64,000 nucleotides of DNA from Algiphilus aromaticivorans DG1253. Lineage in GTDB: Bacteria; Pseudomonadota; Gammaproteobacteria; Nevskiales; Nevskiaceae. The notes beneath the pieces are model-generated. The model saw nothing but the letters and a program-made list of their open reading frames with translations, searched no databases and was not told the DNA's origin. The stretch lies in the NCBI RefSeq assembly GCF_000733765.1, contig NZ_JPOG01000001.1, positions 1,798,001 to 1,862,000 on the forward strand, given 5' to 3'. Of the stretch, positions 30,040 to 39,444 are shown in pieces (positions within the stretch are counted from its first letter, which is position 1; each line of letters starts with the position of its first letter). The translations under genes were made by a program, and so were the position numbers.

Positions 30040-31098
30040 TCAGGCGTTGCCCGCCGGCGCCAGGGTCTCGGCATCGCAGGCCTCCAGCTCGCGGGCGATG
30101 CCCTTGCCGATGCGCTCCGGCACGCCCTTGCGCGCCTCGAGGATGGCGACGTCAAGAGCATGGGCGAAGGCCACGCTATCGGCGCTGCCGTGGGATTTGA
30201 TGACGACCCCGCGCAGTCCCAGCAGGCTGGCGCCGTTGTACATGCGCGGGTCGATGCGCTCGCCCAGGCGCCGGAGCACCGGCCAGGCGATCGCGCCGGC
30301 GATACGACGCCACCAGTGGCTGCCGAAGCTCTCGCGGATGACGTCCTTGATGAAACCGGCGGCGCCTTCCGCGCTCTTCAGCGCGACATTGCCAACGAAA
30401 CCGTCGCTGACCACGACATCGGCATCGCTGCCGAAGATATCGTTGGCCTCGACGTAGCCGACATAGTTCAGCTTGGAGGCGCGCAGCCGCTCCTGGGCCT
30501 GGCGGATGGCGTCGACGCCCTTGATTTCTTCTTCGCCGATGTTGAGCAGGGCCACGCGCGGCGCGGCAATACCGTCGACCGCCTCGGCGAGCACCGAGCC
30601 CATTACCGCGAACTCGAAAAGCTGCTCCGGGGTGCAGGCGGCATTGGCGCCGAGATCCAGCAGATAGGTGTGCCCCTGCCTCGCCGGTAGCGCCGAGATG
30701 ATGGCGGGCCGGTCGATGCCGGGCAGCGTTTTCAGCACGAAGCGCGCGATGGCCATGAGTGCGCCGGTGTTGCCGGCGCTGACCGCGGCATCGGCCTCAT
30801 CGCGGTGAACCAGGTTGACCGCCACGCGCATGGAGCTGTCCTTCTTTGCGCGCAGCGCGCGCGAGGGCAACTCGTCCATGCCCACAACCTCGCTGGCGTG
30901 CACCAGCGTCAGCCGCGGCTCCTGCTGCAGGCCCGCGGCCTGCAGTGCCTTGCGCAGTGCGGCTTCGTCCCCCACCAACAGCAAGGCGACATCATCGTAG
31001 CGCTGCAGGCAGAGCGCGACGGCGGCGACGACGACATCCACGCCGTTGTCGCCGCTCATCGCGTCCACGGCCACACGCAGCCGCGTGGACGAGTTCAT
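30040..31098 (-). CDS. plsX: Phosphate acyltransferase PlsX
   Basis: The 352-residue peripheral enzyme converts acyl-ACP and phosphate to acyl-phosphate for phospholipid synthesis. VAVDAMSGDNG (the usual form is DxMGGD), AVSAGNTGALMA, DLGANAACTPEQL and VSDGFVGNVALK fit the family. ATG 31098 is preferred with GGTGAG upstream; GTG 31107 is possible. It follows rpmF as in E. coli, but the fabH that normally follows is replaced by radA. Confidence 0.95.
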   Translation of the reverse strand: MNSSTRLRVAVDAMSGDNGVDVVVAAVALCLQRYDDVALLLVGDEAALRKALQAAGLQQEPRLTLVHASEVVGMDELPSRALRAKKDSSMRVAVNLVHRDEADAAVSAGNTGALMAIARFVLKTLPGIDRPAIISALPARQGHTYLLDLGANAACTPEQLFEFAVMGSVLAEAVDGIAAPRVALLNIGEEEIKGVDAIRQAQERLRASKLNYVGYVEANDIFGSDADVVVSDGFVGNVALKSAEGAAGFIKDVIRESFGSHWWRRIAGAIAWPVLRRLGERIDPRMYNGASLLGLRGVVIKSHGSADSVAFAHALDVAILEARKGVPERIGKGIARELEACDAETLAPAGNA

Positions 31099-31132
31099 CG
31101 CGCTCACCAGGCGTCGGTTGCGGTGGAGCTGT

Positions 31133-31318
31133 CTAGTCTTCTGCGACCGGCGTGTCGATCACCTTGCGACCGCGGTAGTAACCGTCGGCGGTGACGTGAT
31201 GCCGCAGGTGCGTCTCGCCCGAGGTCGGGTCGGTGGACAGCGCCGGCGCGGTCAGGGCGTCGTGGGCACGGCGCGTGCCACGACGGGAGCGGGACTTCTT
31301 TGTCTTCTGAACGGCCAT
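31133..31318 (-). CDS. rpmF: 50S ribosomal protein L32
   Basis: This 61-residue protein begins [20 protein letters not shown], diagnostic for L32, and ends with GYYRGRKVI. The Cys-free form is present, as in many gammaproteobacteria. It lies between yceD and plsX in the conserved order, with a 3-base gap from yceD. Confidence 0.96.
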   Translation of the reverse strand: MAVQKTKKSRSRRGTRRAHDALTAPALSTDPTSGETHLRHHVTADGYYRGRKVIDTPVAED

Positions 31319-31321
31319 CTT

Positions 31322-31804
31322 CTAATCTCCGTCGGCGCCCGGCGGGGCACCGTCTTGCGGTGAGCCCCGCCGCACGGCGAGGCAGTCGGCCCGGTCGCAG
31401 TGCGGCAGATCGGGAAGCGCCAGCAGCACTTCGTCCTCGATCCGCTCGCACAGCGCCAGGCAGTTGTCATCGGCGCGCCAGGTGTCGTGCTCGGCGATCC
31501 AGCGCGCTTCTTCCTCATCCCCCTGTACCACCATTACCGAGAACCGTAGCTCAAGGGGCCACGCCATGATTCCCAGGCAGCGCGCGCAGTGCAGCGGTAG
31601 CGTGCCATCCACCGTCCCGCTCACCCGAAAGCGCGCTACCCCCGGGCTTTCGCCCTGAACGGAAACGGCCAGCGACCAGTCGCCTTCGGCGACTTCCGCA
31701 GACAGTCGGGGAAGCTGCGCCGCCACGAGCGTGGCGGAGGCACGCCGACCACCGCCGCAGAAACGGTCGACCGGCACCGACTGCGGAAGCTTTTGCGTGC
31801 TCAT
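31322..31804 (-). CDS. yceD: YceD (DUF177) 23S rRNA accumulation protein
   Basis: The 160-residue protein has the DUF177 features: a central LPLHCARCLG with the CxxC pair, and a C-terminal acidic segment (ERIEDEVLLALPDLP). Genetic work on the family links it to 23S rRNA accumulation. ATG 31804 (MSTQKLPQSV) is the likely start, because upstream residues run toward the divergent maf gene. It is the first gene of yceD-rpmF-plsX. Confidence 0.9.
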   Translation of the reverse strand: MSTQKLPQSVPVDRFCGGGRRASATLVAAQLPRLSAEVAEGDWSLAVSVQGESPGVARFRVSGTVDGTLPLHCARCLGIMAWPLELRFSVMVVQGDEEEARWIAEHDTWRADDNCLALCERIEDEVLLALPDLPHCDRADCLAVRRGSPQDGAPPGADGD

Positions 31805-31878
31805 TGCGGGCGCGATGATAGTCACCGGCGCTGGCCGCGTCAAAATGGATGCCCTCCCGAAGGAGCCGTCTCGCGCCC

Positions 31879-32484
31879 ATGCCCTCTCCCGCTGCCCCCG
31901 TCGAACTACTGCTGGCCTCCACTTCCATCTACCGTGCGCGCCTGCTGGAACGGCTGGCGTTGCCCTTCGACACCTGCGACCCGGGCTTCGACGAGTCCAC
32001 GGAAAGCTGCCGCCGGCCGGCCCTGCGCGCGCGCCGGCTGGCCGCGGCCAAGGCGGCCAGCGCCGCCGCCACCCACCCTGAGCGCTGGATTCTGGCCTCG
32101 GATCAGGTCGCCGCCTGCGGCGGACGCATTCTCACCAAGCCCGGCAGCCAGAAGGCGCAGACCGAGCAGTTGACCTGGCTGTCCGGACGCACCGCGCGCT
32201 TCCATACGGCCGTGACGCTGCGCGCGCCGGATTCCATCGGCGGGCCCCGTCTGCGCCGGGCGGTGGTGACGACACGCGTGCGCCTGCGACGCCTGACTGC
32301 GGATGAAATCGCGCGCTACGTCGCCGCCGAACCCGCCGCGGACTGCTGCGGCGGCTTCCGCTGCGAGGGCCTTGGCATCAGCCTCTTCGCGTGGCTGCGC
32401 GCCGATGATCCGACCGCACTGGAGGGGCTGCCGCTGCTTGCCACCGCGCGGCTACTGCGCGCAGCGGGCTTTGCCGTGCCCTAG
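31879..32484 (+). CDS. yceF: Maf-like nucleoside triphosphate pyrophosphatase (YceF type)
   Basis: The 201-residue protein has LLLASTSIYRARLLERLAL (family LASxSxxRxxLL), the catalytic-region ILASDQVA and CGGFRCEGLG near the C-terminus. YceF-type enzymes hydrolyse modified nucleotides such as m7GTP to clear the pool. ATG 31879 is selected because conservation begins there. It is divergent from yceD, and its stop shares CTAG with the convergent reductase gene. Confidence 0.88.
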   Translation: MPSPAAPVELLLASTSIYRARLLERLALPFDTCDPGFDESTESCRRPALRARRLAAAKAASAAATHPERWILASDQVAACGGRILTKPGSQKAQTEQLTWLSGRTARFHTAVTLRAPDSIGGPRLRRAVVTTRVRLRRLTADEIARYVAAEPAADCCGGFRCEGLGISLFAWLRADDPTALEGLPLLATARLLRAAGFAVP

Positions 32485-33488
32485 CGCTGCGCATCCTCGC
32501 GTAGCTGCACCAGCGCACGACCGGTCACCGTGCCGGCGATGAGATCCTCGCAGTAGCCGGGCACTTCGGCCAGCGTCAGCGTGCGCGTGACGGTCTCGGC
32601 GAGCCCCTTGGGCTTCCAGTCGCCGGCCAGCTGCGCCCAGACCTGCTCGCGCAGCGGGCGTGGCGTTTCCACCGAGTGAATGCCCAGAATCGACACGCCG
32701 CGCAGGATGAAGGGCATGACGGTGGTGTGCAGTTCGACGCCGCCGGCCAAACCGATGGAAGCGATATTGCCGAAGGGCACGACGCTGCGCGTCATCTCGG
32801 CCAGGGCATCGCCGCCAAGATTGTCGACGCCACCACCCCAGCGCGCCTTTTCCAGCGGCTTGCCGTCGGTGGCGGCCTCTTCGGGGCTCAGCACCTGCGT
32901 CGCCCCGAGGCCGCGCAGGCGCTCGGCGGCCTCGCCCTTGCGCGTAACTGCGGCGACCTCGTAGCCCAGCGCCGACAGGATCTGGATGGCGATGCTGCCG
33001 ACGCCGCCGGTGGCGCCGTTGACCAGCACCGGCCCGAGCTCGGGTGTCTGGCGATTCTCGCGCATGCGCAGCACGGCAAGCCCGGCCGTGAAGCCTGCGG
33101 TGCCCAGCATCATGGCCTCGCGCAGATCGAGCCCATCCGGCAACGGGATCACCACCTCGGCCGGCAAGCGCGCGCGCTGCGCGAAGCCGCCGTTAAGCAG
33201 TTCGCCGATGTTGCAGCCAGTGACGAGCACCTTCTGGCCGGGCTGGAAGGCCGGGTCCGAGGATTCGGCGACGATGCCGGAGAGATCGATACCCGGCACG
33301 CAGGGGGTGCGGCGGATGATTCGCCCTTTGCCGGTGACGGCCAGTGCGTCCTTGTAGTTCACCGAGGACCAGTGAACGTCGATGACCACCTCGCCTTCGC
33401 CCAGATCCTCCAGCCCCAGCGATTGCTGCTCGCAGCGGGTCTTGCGATCTCCGGCGTCGACGACGCGCAGTGCCTGGAATGTGCTCAT
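32481..33488 (-). CDS. YhdH/AcuI-family NADPH quinone/acryloyl-CoA reductase
   Basis: The 335-residue zinc-free medium-chain dehydrogenase/reductase has SVNYKDALAVTGKGRI, VPGIDLSGIV, the nucleotide-binding GATGGVGSIAIQIL and PFILRGVSILGIHSV. These fit YhdH/AcuI, which reduces acryloyl-CoA to propionyl-CoA with NADPH. No DMSP or propionate genes are nearby, so a general detoxifying role is as likely. It overlaps the yceF stop by four bases. Confidence 0.88.
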   Translation of the reverse strand: MSTFQALRVVDAGDRKTRCEQQSLGLEDLGEGEVVIDVHWSSVNYKDALAVTGKGRIIRRTPCVPGIDLSGIVAESSDPAFQPGQKVLVTGCNIGELLNGGFAQRARLPAEVVIPLPDGLDLREAMMLGTAGFTAGLAVLRMRENRQTPELGPVLVNGATGGVGSIAIQILSALGYEVAAVTRKGEAAERLRGLGATQVLSPEEAATDGKPLEKARWGGGVDNLGGDALAEMTRSVVPFGNIASIGLAGGVELHTTVMPFILRGVSILGIHSVETPRPLREQVWAQLAGDWKPKGLAETVTRTLTLAEVPGYCEDLIAGTVTGRALVQLREDAQR

Positions 33489-33500
33489 GAAGGGACTCCT

Positions 33501-34184
33501 CTATTCGGCTTGGGTGCGTTCGAGTTCCGCGGTGTCCAGCCAGGCGGCGAACTCGCCGATGCTGCTCAGCACCTCGCGCGCCGGGCTGGCGGCCAGCCGC
33601 TCCACCGGATGGGCGCCGCCGGCGACGGCGACGGCAGGGATGCCGGCAGCTTCGGCCATATGCATATCGTAGTCGGTATCCCCAACCATCAGCGCGCGCT
33701 GCGGCGGCACGCCTGAATGCGCCAGTAGCTCGTGCAGCATGCGCGGATCGGGCTTGGCGGCCGTCTCATCGGCGGTGCGCGTGGCGAGGAAGCGGCGCCC
33801 TAGCCCGCGATGTCGCGACAGCGCGCTCTCCAGGCCGGCGCGAGATTTACCGGTGGCCACGGCGAGCCGATAGCCGTGACCGTGCAAGCGGCCGAGCATG
33901 GGTCGCACGCCGGGATAAAGCGGGGCGTGCTGCTGCCCGTCGCCGCCGGCGCGGCGGCGCAGCGCCATCAGCGCTGCCTCCAGCTCGGCCGCGTCGTGCT
34001 CGGGATAGAGCTCGGCCAGCGCCTCCCGAAAGCCGATACCGATGAGGGCGCGGATGCTCTCGTCGGCGCGCGGCTCCAGCCCGAGGGCCCCGATGGCGCG
34101 CTGCATGCCAGCGACGATCAGCCCGGTGGAGTCGGCCAGCGTACCGTCCCAGTCGAAGACGATGAGTTCGAAGCGTCGCCTCAC
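33501..34184 (-). CDS. HAD-superfamily hydrolase (Gph/PGP-like)
   Basis: The 227-residue protein has HAD motif I FDWDGTLADS, motif II around AVATGKS, and motif III-IV KPDPRMLHELL and GDTDYDMHMA. The helical cap is of phosphoglycolate phosphatase type. Substrate is unknown. The GTG start at 34184 overlaps the rluC stop as GTGA, matching the frequent rluC-HAD pairing in gammaproteobacteria. Confidence 0.87.
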   Translation of the reverse strand: MRRRFELIVFDWDGTLADSTGLIVAGMQRAIGALGLEPRADESIRALIGIGFREALAELYPEHDAAELEAALMALRRRAGGDGQQHAPLYPGVRPMLGRLHGHGYRLAVATGKSRAGLESALSRHRGLGRRFLATRTADETAAKPDPRMLHELLAHSGVPPQRALMVGDTDYDMHMAEAAGIPAVAVAGGAHPVERLAASPAREVLSSIGEFAAWLDTAELERTQAE

Positions 34185-35149
34185 TTGGGTGCCTCCAGCC
34201 GTGTGACCACCTCGCCCAACTCCTCGGGCAGCGGGCACTCGACCGACAGCGCCTCGAAGCCTTCGGCTGAGGGCAGGTCGAGGCGATGCGCGTGCAGGAA
34301 GAGGCGCTTCAGCCCACCCTTCTCGCGCACGGCCCGATGCTGGTCGCGGCTGCCGTACTTGCGGTCGCCAGCGACGGGATGACCGATGCTCTCGGCATGC
34401 GCGCGAATCTGGTGCATGCGGCCGGTGCCGATATGCACCTCGCAGAGCGTGGCCAGACGCATGACGCTGAGCGGCTCGAAGCGCGACACGGCGCGCTTGC
34501 CTTCCGAGTCACCGCGCACGCGGCGGTTGCTGCCCTCCTGCTGCATGGCCAGCGGCGTGTCCACGTCGCGCGCACCGCCGCGCCAGACACCGCAGCAAAG
34601 TGCGAGATAACGCTTGCGCGCCAGTCCCTTGGAAAAAGCCTGTTGCGCGCGCAGCAGCGCCGGCCGCGACTTGGCCAGCAACAGAATGCCGCTGGTGTCG
34701 CGATCGAGACGATGCGCCAGCTCGACGAAGCCGTGGCGCTCCCAGGCGCGCACGACTTCGATGACGCCGAAATCGACGCCACTGCCGGCGTGCGCGGCAA
34801 GACCGGCAGGCTTGTCGATGACCAGATAATCGTCATTCTCGAGCAGAATCTGGGCGCGCAGCCGCTTCAGCAGCGCATCGGGCGGTCGGCGCGTGCTGCG
34901 CTCTTCCTGGCGAACAGGCGGCACACGAACCGTTTCGCCCGCGCGCAGCCGGCGGTCCGGCTTGCTACGACCACCGTCGACACGCACCTGACCGGAGCGC
35001 AACAGGCGGTAGACATGCGAGCGCGGAACCCCCGGCAGCACGGCCATCAGGAAGTTATCGGCGCGCTGGCCGTCGTGGTCGGCGTCGACCGTGATGTGGC
35101 GGACTTGTGAAAGCTGCTGGGGCACAGGCACACTATCTAGTGATTGCAC
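34181..35149 (-). CDS. rluC: 23S rRNA pseudouridine synthase C
   Basis: This 322-residue enzyme makes pseudouridines 955, 2504 and 2580 in 23S rRNA. An N-terminal S4 domain (SHVYRLLRSGQVRVDGGR) is followed by the catalytic HRLDRDTSG, with the active Asp at about residue 151, and GRMHQIRAH. GTG 35149 gives the same length as E. coli RluC; the frame is open to 35293, but the extra residues look random. It is divergent from rne, as in E. coli. Confidence 0.92.
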   Translation of the reverse strand: MQSLDSVPVPQQLSQVRHITVDADHDGQRADNFLMAVLPGVPRSHVYRLLRSGQVRVDGGRSKPDRRLRAGETVRVPPVRQEERSTRRPPDALLKRLRAQILLENDDYLVIDKPAGLAAHAGSGVDFGVIEVVRAWERHGFVELAHRLDRDTSGILLLAKSRPALLRAQQAFSKGLARKRYLALCCGVWRGGARDVDTPLAMQQEGSNRRVRGDSEGKRAVSRFEPLSVMRLATLCEVHIGTGRMHQIRAHAESIGHPVAGDRKYGSRDQHRAVREKGGLKRLFLHAHRLDLPSAEGFEALSVECPLPEELGEVVTRLEAPK

Positions 35150-35553
35150 GCGATTTACGGCAGAGCACAACGGCTGCCGGCACGATCGCGACCGTTCGCC
35201 GCAGCAGGGCCGGCATGCCGGCTTCGCGTCGACGGGTGTCGCGAGACATGCACTCGAATTATGTCTGCCGCGCGTTGACAGCGCGCGGTTCAACCATCGC
35301 GCTCCGCGGATGGAACAGAGAATACCGATTCAGGCACGCCGACGCGCGCCGCGATTCATCTTCGTCAGCTTTGCAGAGTCCCGCATGTCGCCACAATCTC
35401 CGAACCGCTCGTCGTCTTCCGCCTCCGGCGGACGCGCGACAGCGGGAGATCGTGCACGACAAGCGCCGCTCGACGGCGCTGCGACGGCGAATACTGCCCT
35501 GAATCCTTCCATCATCCGTGGTGGCGCTCAGCCTTGGCGAGCCCATCCGCACC
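35150..35553 (+). promoter_or_regulatory. Long rluC-rne intergenic region, probable rne leader
   Basis: The 404-base gap between divergent rluC and rne holds no gene. Two hairpins are evident: AGACAT/ATGTCT (35244-35266, 11-base loop), followed at once by CCGCGCG/CGCGCGG (35268-35288). In E. coli a long leader with stem-loops lets RNase E control its own mRNA, and the length here fits that arrangement. Promoters were not identified with confidence. Confidence 0.5.
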
Positions 35554-38500
35554 ATGAAACGCATCCTTATCAACGCGACGCAGGCCGAAGAGCTGCGCGT
35601 CGCCATTGTCGACGGCCAGAAGCTCCTTGACCTCGACATCGAAACCGCCGCGCGCGAGCAGAAGAAGGCCAATGTCTACAAGGGCCGCATAACGCGCATC
35701 GAGCCCTCGCTCGAAGCCTGCTTTGTCGAGTACGGCGCCGAGCGGCACGGCTTTCTACCCCTCAAGGAAGTCGCACCCGAATACCTGAAGGGTGGTCCGG
35801 GTGGCGGCAATCCGGCCCAGCAGCTCTCCGAAGGCCAGGAGATCATCGTCCAGGTCGAAAAGGAGCAGCGCGGGACCAAGGGCGCGGCGCTGTCGACCTT
35901 CATCTCGCTGGCCGGGCGCTTCCTCGTTCTCATGCCCAACAACCCGCGTGCCGGCGGCATCTCGCGGCGTGTCGAGGGCGAGGAGCGCGACGAGTTGCGC
36001 GAGACCCTGAGTCAGGTCAGCTGCCCCGACGGTATGGGCGTCATCGTACGCACCAACGGCATCGGCCGGTCACCCGAAGAGGTGCAGTGGGATCTCGACT
36101 ACCTCGTCGAGATCTGGAACGCCATCACCAAGGCCGCCGAGAGCCGCAAGGCACCCTTCCTGGTCTACCAGGAGTCGAACCTCATCCTGCGCGCGCTGCG
36201 CGACTATCTGCGCCCGGACATCGGTGAAGTCATCATCGACAATCCGGAGCTCCACGAGCAGGCGCACGCCCATCTCTCGCACGTCATGCCGGCGACGCTG
36301 CCGCGGCTCAAGCTCTACGAGGACAACATCCCGCTGTTCTCGCGCTTCCAGGTCGAATCGCAGATCGAAACCGCGCATCAGCGCCAGGTGAATCTGCCTT
36401 CGGGCGGTTCCATCGTCATCGACCGCACCGAGGCGCTGACCTCCATCGACATCAACAGCGCCCGCGCCACCGGCGGCAAGGACATCGAGGACACCGCGCT
36501 GCAGACCAACCTGGAGGCGGCCGACGAAATCGCGCGCCAGCTGCGTCTGCGTGACGTCGGCGGACTCGTCGTCATCGACTTCATCGACATGAGCGCCAAC
36601 CGCAATCAGCGCCAGGTCGAGGAAAGGCTGCGCAAGGCCACCGAACGCGACCGCGCCCGTATCCAGACCGGCCGCATCTCGCGCTTCGGGCTGCTGGAGA
36701 TGTCACGCCAGCGCATGCGCCCCGCCCTGGGGGAGCACACACACCAGAACTGCCCACGCTGCGACGGCCACGGCCAGATCCGCAGCGTGGAATCGCTGTC
36801 GCTGTCGCTGCTCCGCCTCATTGAAGAGGAGTGCATGAAGGAGAAGACGGGCCGCGTCATCGCGCAGGTCCCGGTGGACGTCGCAGCCTTCCTGCTCAAC
36901 GAAAAGCGCGAGGTCATTCACGACATCGAGGCGCGCAACAAGGCCGAAGTGCTCGTCATCCCGAACACCTCCCTGCTGACACCGCGCTTCGAAATTACGC
37001 GTGAGAAGGCTGACCCCAAACAGCAGGAGCAGCGTGAATCCAGCAGCAGTTACCAGCTGCGAGAGGATTTCAGCAGCAGCGAAACCACCGACAAACTGAC
37101 GCGCAGCGACCGCGTACCTGCCGCCGAGCAGCCCGCCGTCGGCATGCTGCGGCCCTCCACGCCGCCGCCGGCACCGCGAGCGGAAACGCCCAGCGAAGAC
37201 GACGTCGCCAAGACACCTGCAGCCAAGCCCACGCCGGCGCAGCCGGGCCTGTGGCAGCGCATTCGCACTTGGTTTGCCGGACTTTCCACAGCCCCGTCCC
37301 AGACCACCAAGCCAGAAGCCGACGCCAAGAGCGAGTCGGACAGTCAGCAGCACGAAGGCCGTGAAGACGGCCAGCGCCGTGGCGGAAGCCGCCGCGGCGG
37401 CCAGAGCAGCGCCCGCAAGAGTTCGGGTGGCAACCGGCAGCGCAGCCGCTCCGGGCGTGGCAACGGCGAAAACGCCGATCGCGGCAGCGCCAAGAAGGCG
37501 TCGAACACCAACAAGGCGGCCCAAACGGAGGCCGAGGCCACCGAGGAAAAACCGCGCAAGCCCAACCGTGACAAGCAGCCTGCCGCCGAAGCGGATACGA
37601 GCGGTGAAGGCGGCGGGCGCCGCCGGCGGGGGGGCCGTAACGGCGAGCGCACCGATGCAGGCGCCAAGGCCAACGACGACGCGGCAAGCCCGGAAACGCA
37701 AGAGACGGAAACTACTGCCCAGGCCGACGACAGCACATCGCAGGCCGAGGGGGCCACGCCGACTGCGGGCGGCAGCGAAGGCGGTAGTCGCAAGCGCCGC
37801 CGTCGCCGCGGCGGGCGCAACCGCCGCCGCACCGGCAGCCAGGCCGCGCAGGGCGCTAGCGATGCCGGTACCGGCGATGAAGGCGCCGAGGGCAATGTCG
37901 ACGCCCTGGACAACGACGATACCGCCGAAGCGGCAGCGCCGGCAGCTGCTACGACAGCGCCTGCGGAAACTCGTACCGATGGCGAAGCAACCGCCTCGGT
38001 GCAAGATCCTGAGTCAACGCAGCGCGACACGAGCGCAATGACGCCGATGTCGGATGTCGACAATGACACGCCCGACGCGCACGCAGAACGCGAGCCGGCG
38101 TCAGACGACGACGTCGCGATAGAGCAGCCCGCTCCGGAGCAGAACGCGCCAGAGTCGGCGACCGCACGTCGCAGCATCCCGGCGGATCGCATACCGACAC
38201 CCCCGGCCCCGGCGCCCATGCCCGGCGTGAGCGCTCCGCCGGACAGCTGGCAGAGCACCGTTGAGCCCCCCGCTCCTGCCGCGGAAGCCGAAAGCGAGCC
38301 CGATTCCACGGGGACGAACGCACCATACGAGGCCCCTGCAGCCTCCTCCGGCAACGAGCCTGTCGACGATGCGATCGAAGCCGCCCCGGAAGCCGCGCCT
38401 GTTCCGGCGACAGCCGAGATCGAGCGTACGCCGGGCGACAGCGTTCAGGATGAGGTTTCCGAGCCGGTCTCCAATAAGTCCGAGAGCGACGTGGCTGATA

Positions 38501-38892
38501 CTGCCGAGCCGGCGGCCGAGGAAGCCACGCCCGGCGAGCAGGAGCCGAGCGCGGCAACGGAAGCCGCTGACGACAGCGATAACTTCCTGCCACGGCTCGT
38601 GCAAGCAGCCAACGCCGAAAGCGAAGGCCAAGTGGAGCTGATCAACACCCAGCCCGACACTGCCATAAACGATTCCGAGCCCGAACCCGAGGCCTTCCTG
38701 CCTCGCCTCATCGCCACCGCGGACGAGGAAGTGGGCGCCGCTGTCGAAGAAGCAAAGGACGAGACGGGTTCCGAGGAGCCCGCCGACGACACGAGCGCTA
38801 CACCCCTCGCCGACGACGAGCGCGCCCCGGTGGCAGACGAGGATTCCGAGACCGGCGAACAACGCGCCAAGGACGGCAGCGCCGGACAGTGA
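35554..38892 (+). CDS. rne: Ribonuclease E
   Basis: The 1112-residue endoribonuclease degrades mRNA and processes tRNA and rRNA. It begins [17 protein letters not shown]. The N-terminal catalytic half contains an S1 domain ([16 protein letters not shown]), DNA-like [16 protein letters not shown] with catalytic Asp residues, VVIDFIDM, and the Zn-link CPRCDGHG. From about residue 500 the chain is disordered: an Arg-rich RNA-binding part ([22 protein letters not shown]) and an Ala/Glu-rich tail with two FLPRL motifs near 1011 and 1048. ATG 35554 is the conserved start. A small gene is coupled downstream. Confidence 0.96.
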   Translation: MKRILINATQAEELRVAIVDGQKLLDLDIETAAREQKKANVYKGRITRIEPSLEACFVEYGAERHGFLPLKEVAPEYLKGGPGGGNPAQQLSEGQEIIVQVEKEQRGTKGAALSTFISLAGRFLVLMPNNPRAGGISRRVEGEERDELRETLSQVSCPDGMGVIVRTNGIGRSPEEVQWDLDYLVEIWNAITKAAESRKAPFLVYQESNLILRALRDYLRPDIGEVIIDNPELHEQAHAHLSHVMPATLPRLKLYEDNIPLFSRFQVESQIETAHQRQVNLPSGGSIVIDRTEALTSIDINSARATGGKDIEDTALQTNLEAADEIARQLRLRDVGGLVVIDFIDMSANRNQRQVEERLRKATERDRARIQTGRISRFGLLEMSRQRMRPALGEHTHQNCPRCDGHGQIRSVESLSLSLLRLIEEECMKEKTGRVIAQVPVDVAAFLLNEKREVIHDIEARNKAEVLVIPNTSLLTPRFEITREKADPKQQEQRESSSSYQLREDFSSSETTDKLTRSDRVPAAEQPAVGMLRPSTPPPAPRAETPSEDDVAKTPAAKPTPAQPGLWQRIRTWFAGLSTAPSQTTKPEADAKSESDSQQHEGREDGQRRGGSRRGGQSSARKSSGGNRQRSRSGRGNGENADRGSAKKASNTNKAAQTEAEATEEKPRKPNRDKQPAAEADTSGEGGGRRRRGGRNGERTDAGAKANDDAASPETQETETTAQADDSTSQAEGATPTAGGSEGGSRKRRRRRGGRNRRRTGSQAAQGASDAGTGDEGAEGNVDALDNDDTAEAAAPAAATTAPAETRTDGEATASVQDPESTQRDTSAMTPMSDVDNDTPDAHAEREPASDDDVAIEQPAPEQNAPESATARRSIPADRIPTPPAPAPMPGVSAPPDSWQSTVEPPAPAAEAESEPDSTGTNAPYEAPAASSGNEPVDDAIEAAPEAAPVPATAEIERTPGDSVQDEVSEPVSNKSESDVADTAEPAAEEATPGEQEPSAATEAADDSDNFLPRLVQAANAESEGQVELINTQPDTAINDSEPEPEAFLPRLIATADEEVGAAVEEAKDETGSEEPADDTSATPLADDERAPVADEDSETGEQRAKDGSAGQ

Positions 38893-39182
38893 GCCAGGTC
38901 GGCAGCAGCCGCGCAGAGCTACTGGAGAGACTGCGCGGCTGCATCGGTCTTCACATCGCTTGGCGCGGCGAAACGTTGCAGCTGCAAGACCTCCTCGCCA
39001 CCGAAGGGCGCCTTGTCCTTCGATCCCTGGACGCAGCGGCGACGCTGCAGGCTGACCAGCACGGTGACCCTCGCCGCCGAACCCCGGTGCTACGCGAGCT
39101 TCCTGTGCTCAGCGAAGACGGCACACACCCCTCGGAGGCCGCCGAGGCGCTGCTGCGCGTTCTCGCGGAACAGCAGCGCTGA
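38889..39182 (+). CDS. Small protein coupled to rne, unknown function
   Basis: The 97-residue product starts at a GTG that overlaps the rne stop as GTGA. It is hydrophilic and helical, with [26 protein letters not shown] region features but no recognised domain, membrane segment or signal. The overlap and high G+C codon use favour a real gene. It may help RNase E function, but only position supports that. Confidence 0.55.
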   Translation: MSQVGSSRAELLERLRGCIGLHIAWRGETLQLQDLLATEGRLVLRSLDAAATLQADQHGDPRRRTPVLRELPVLSEDGTHPSEAAEALLRVLAEQQR

Positions 39183-39251
39183 CGCTATGTTCTCCTGGCC
39201 GGGCCATCAATAAGCCACCAACGGCACCTGTCGTCGTGAACTTCTGCTTGC

Positions 39252-39346
39252 GTGACACTGTCACTGAGATGTGCTTCGGCAACCAAATACGTGACGCACG
39301 CGTCATTATTTGACCGAAGATGAGATCGCGTATGACGTAACCGTCA
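39252..39346 (+). promoter_or_regulatory. Array of three TGAC...GTCA inverted repeats (putative operators)
   Basis: Three palindromes lie upstream of the small-RNA promoter: GTGACACTGTCAC (39252-39264), TGACGCACGCGTCA (39292-39305) and TGACGTAACCGTCA (39333-39346). The last two share TGACG-N4-CGTCA exactly. Their centres are about 41 bases apart, near four helical turns, so they face the same side of DNA. The rest of 39183-39409 shows an A+T-rich stretch near 39362-39396 that could act as an UP element. Confidence 0.5.
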
Positions 39347-39409
39347 AAATATACACGCGCCTATTTCTAAGTTTCTGTTTTATATATATTTTTTTTGTGC
39401 GGTGCGACA

Positions 39410-39438
39410 TTGACAGGGCTGCCTAGCCCCCGTATACT
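39410..39438 (+). promoter_or_regulatory. Near-consensus sigma-70 promoter for a small RNA
   Basis: TTGACA (39410-39415) and TATACT (39433-39438) are separated by exactly 17 bases. A run of A/T (39362-39396) lies directly upstream. The predicted start is near 39445. This is the best promoter match I noticed in the window, and no reading frame follows it. Confidence 0.8.
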
Positions 39439-39444
39439 GCACCG

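Noticed and set aside
35275-35280. TTGACA in the rluC-rne gap as a -35 element
   Set aside because: No acceptable -10 hexamer follows at 15-19 bases; the hexamer forms the loop of a hairpin.
36703-38004. A 433-codon minus-strand frame with apparent membrane-like Gly/Leu/Phe stretches opposite rne
   Set aside because: The hydrophobic appearance comes from reading the Glu/Ala/Arg-rich RNase E tail in reverse. There is no start context or family match.
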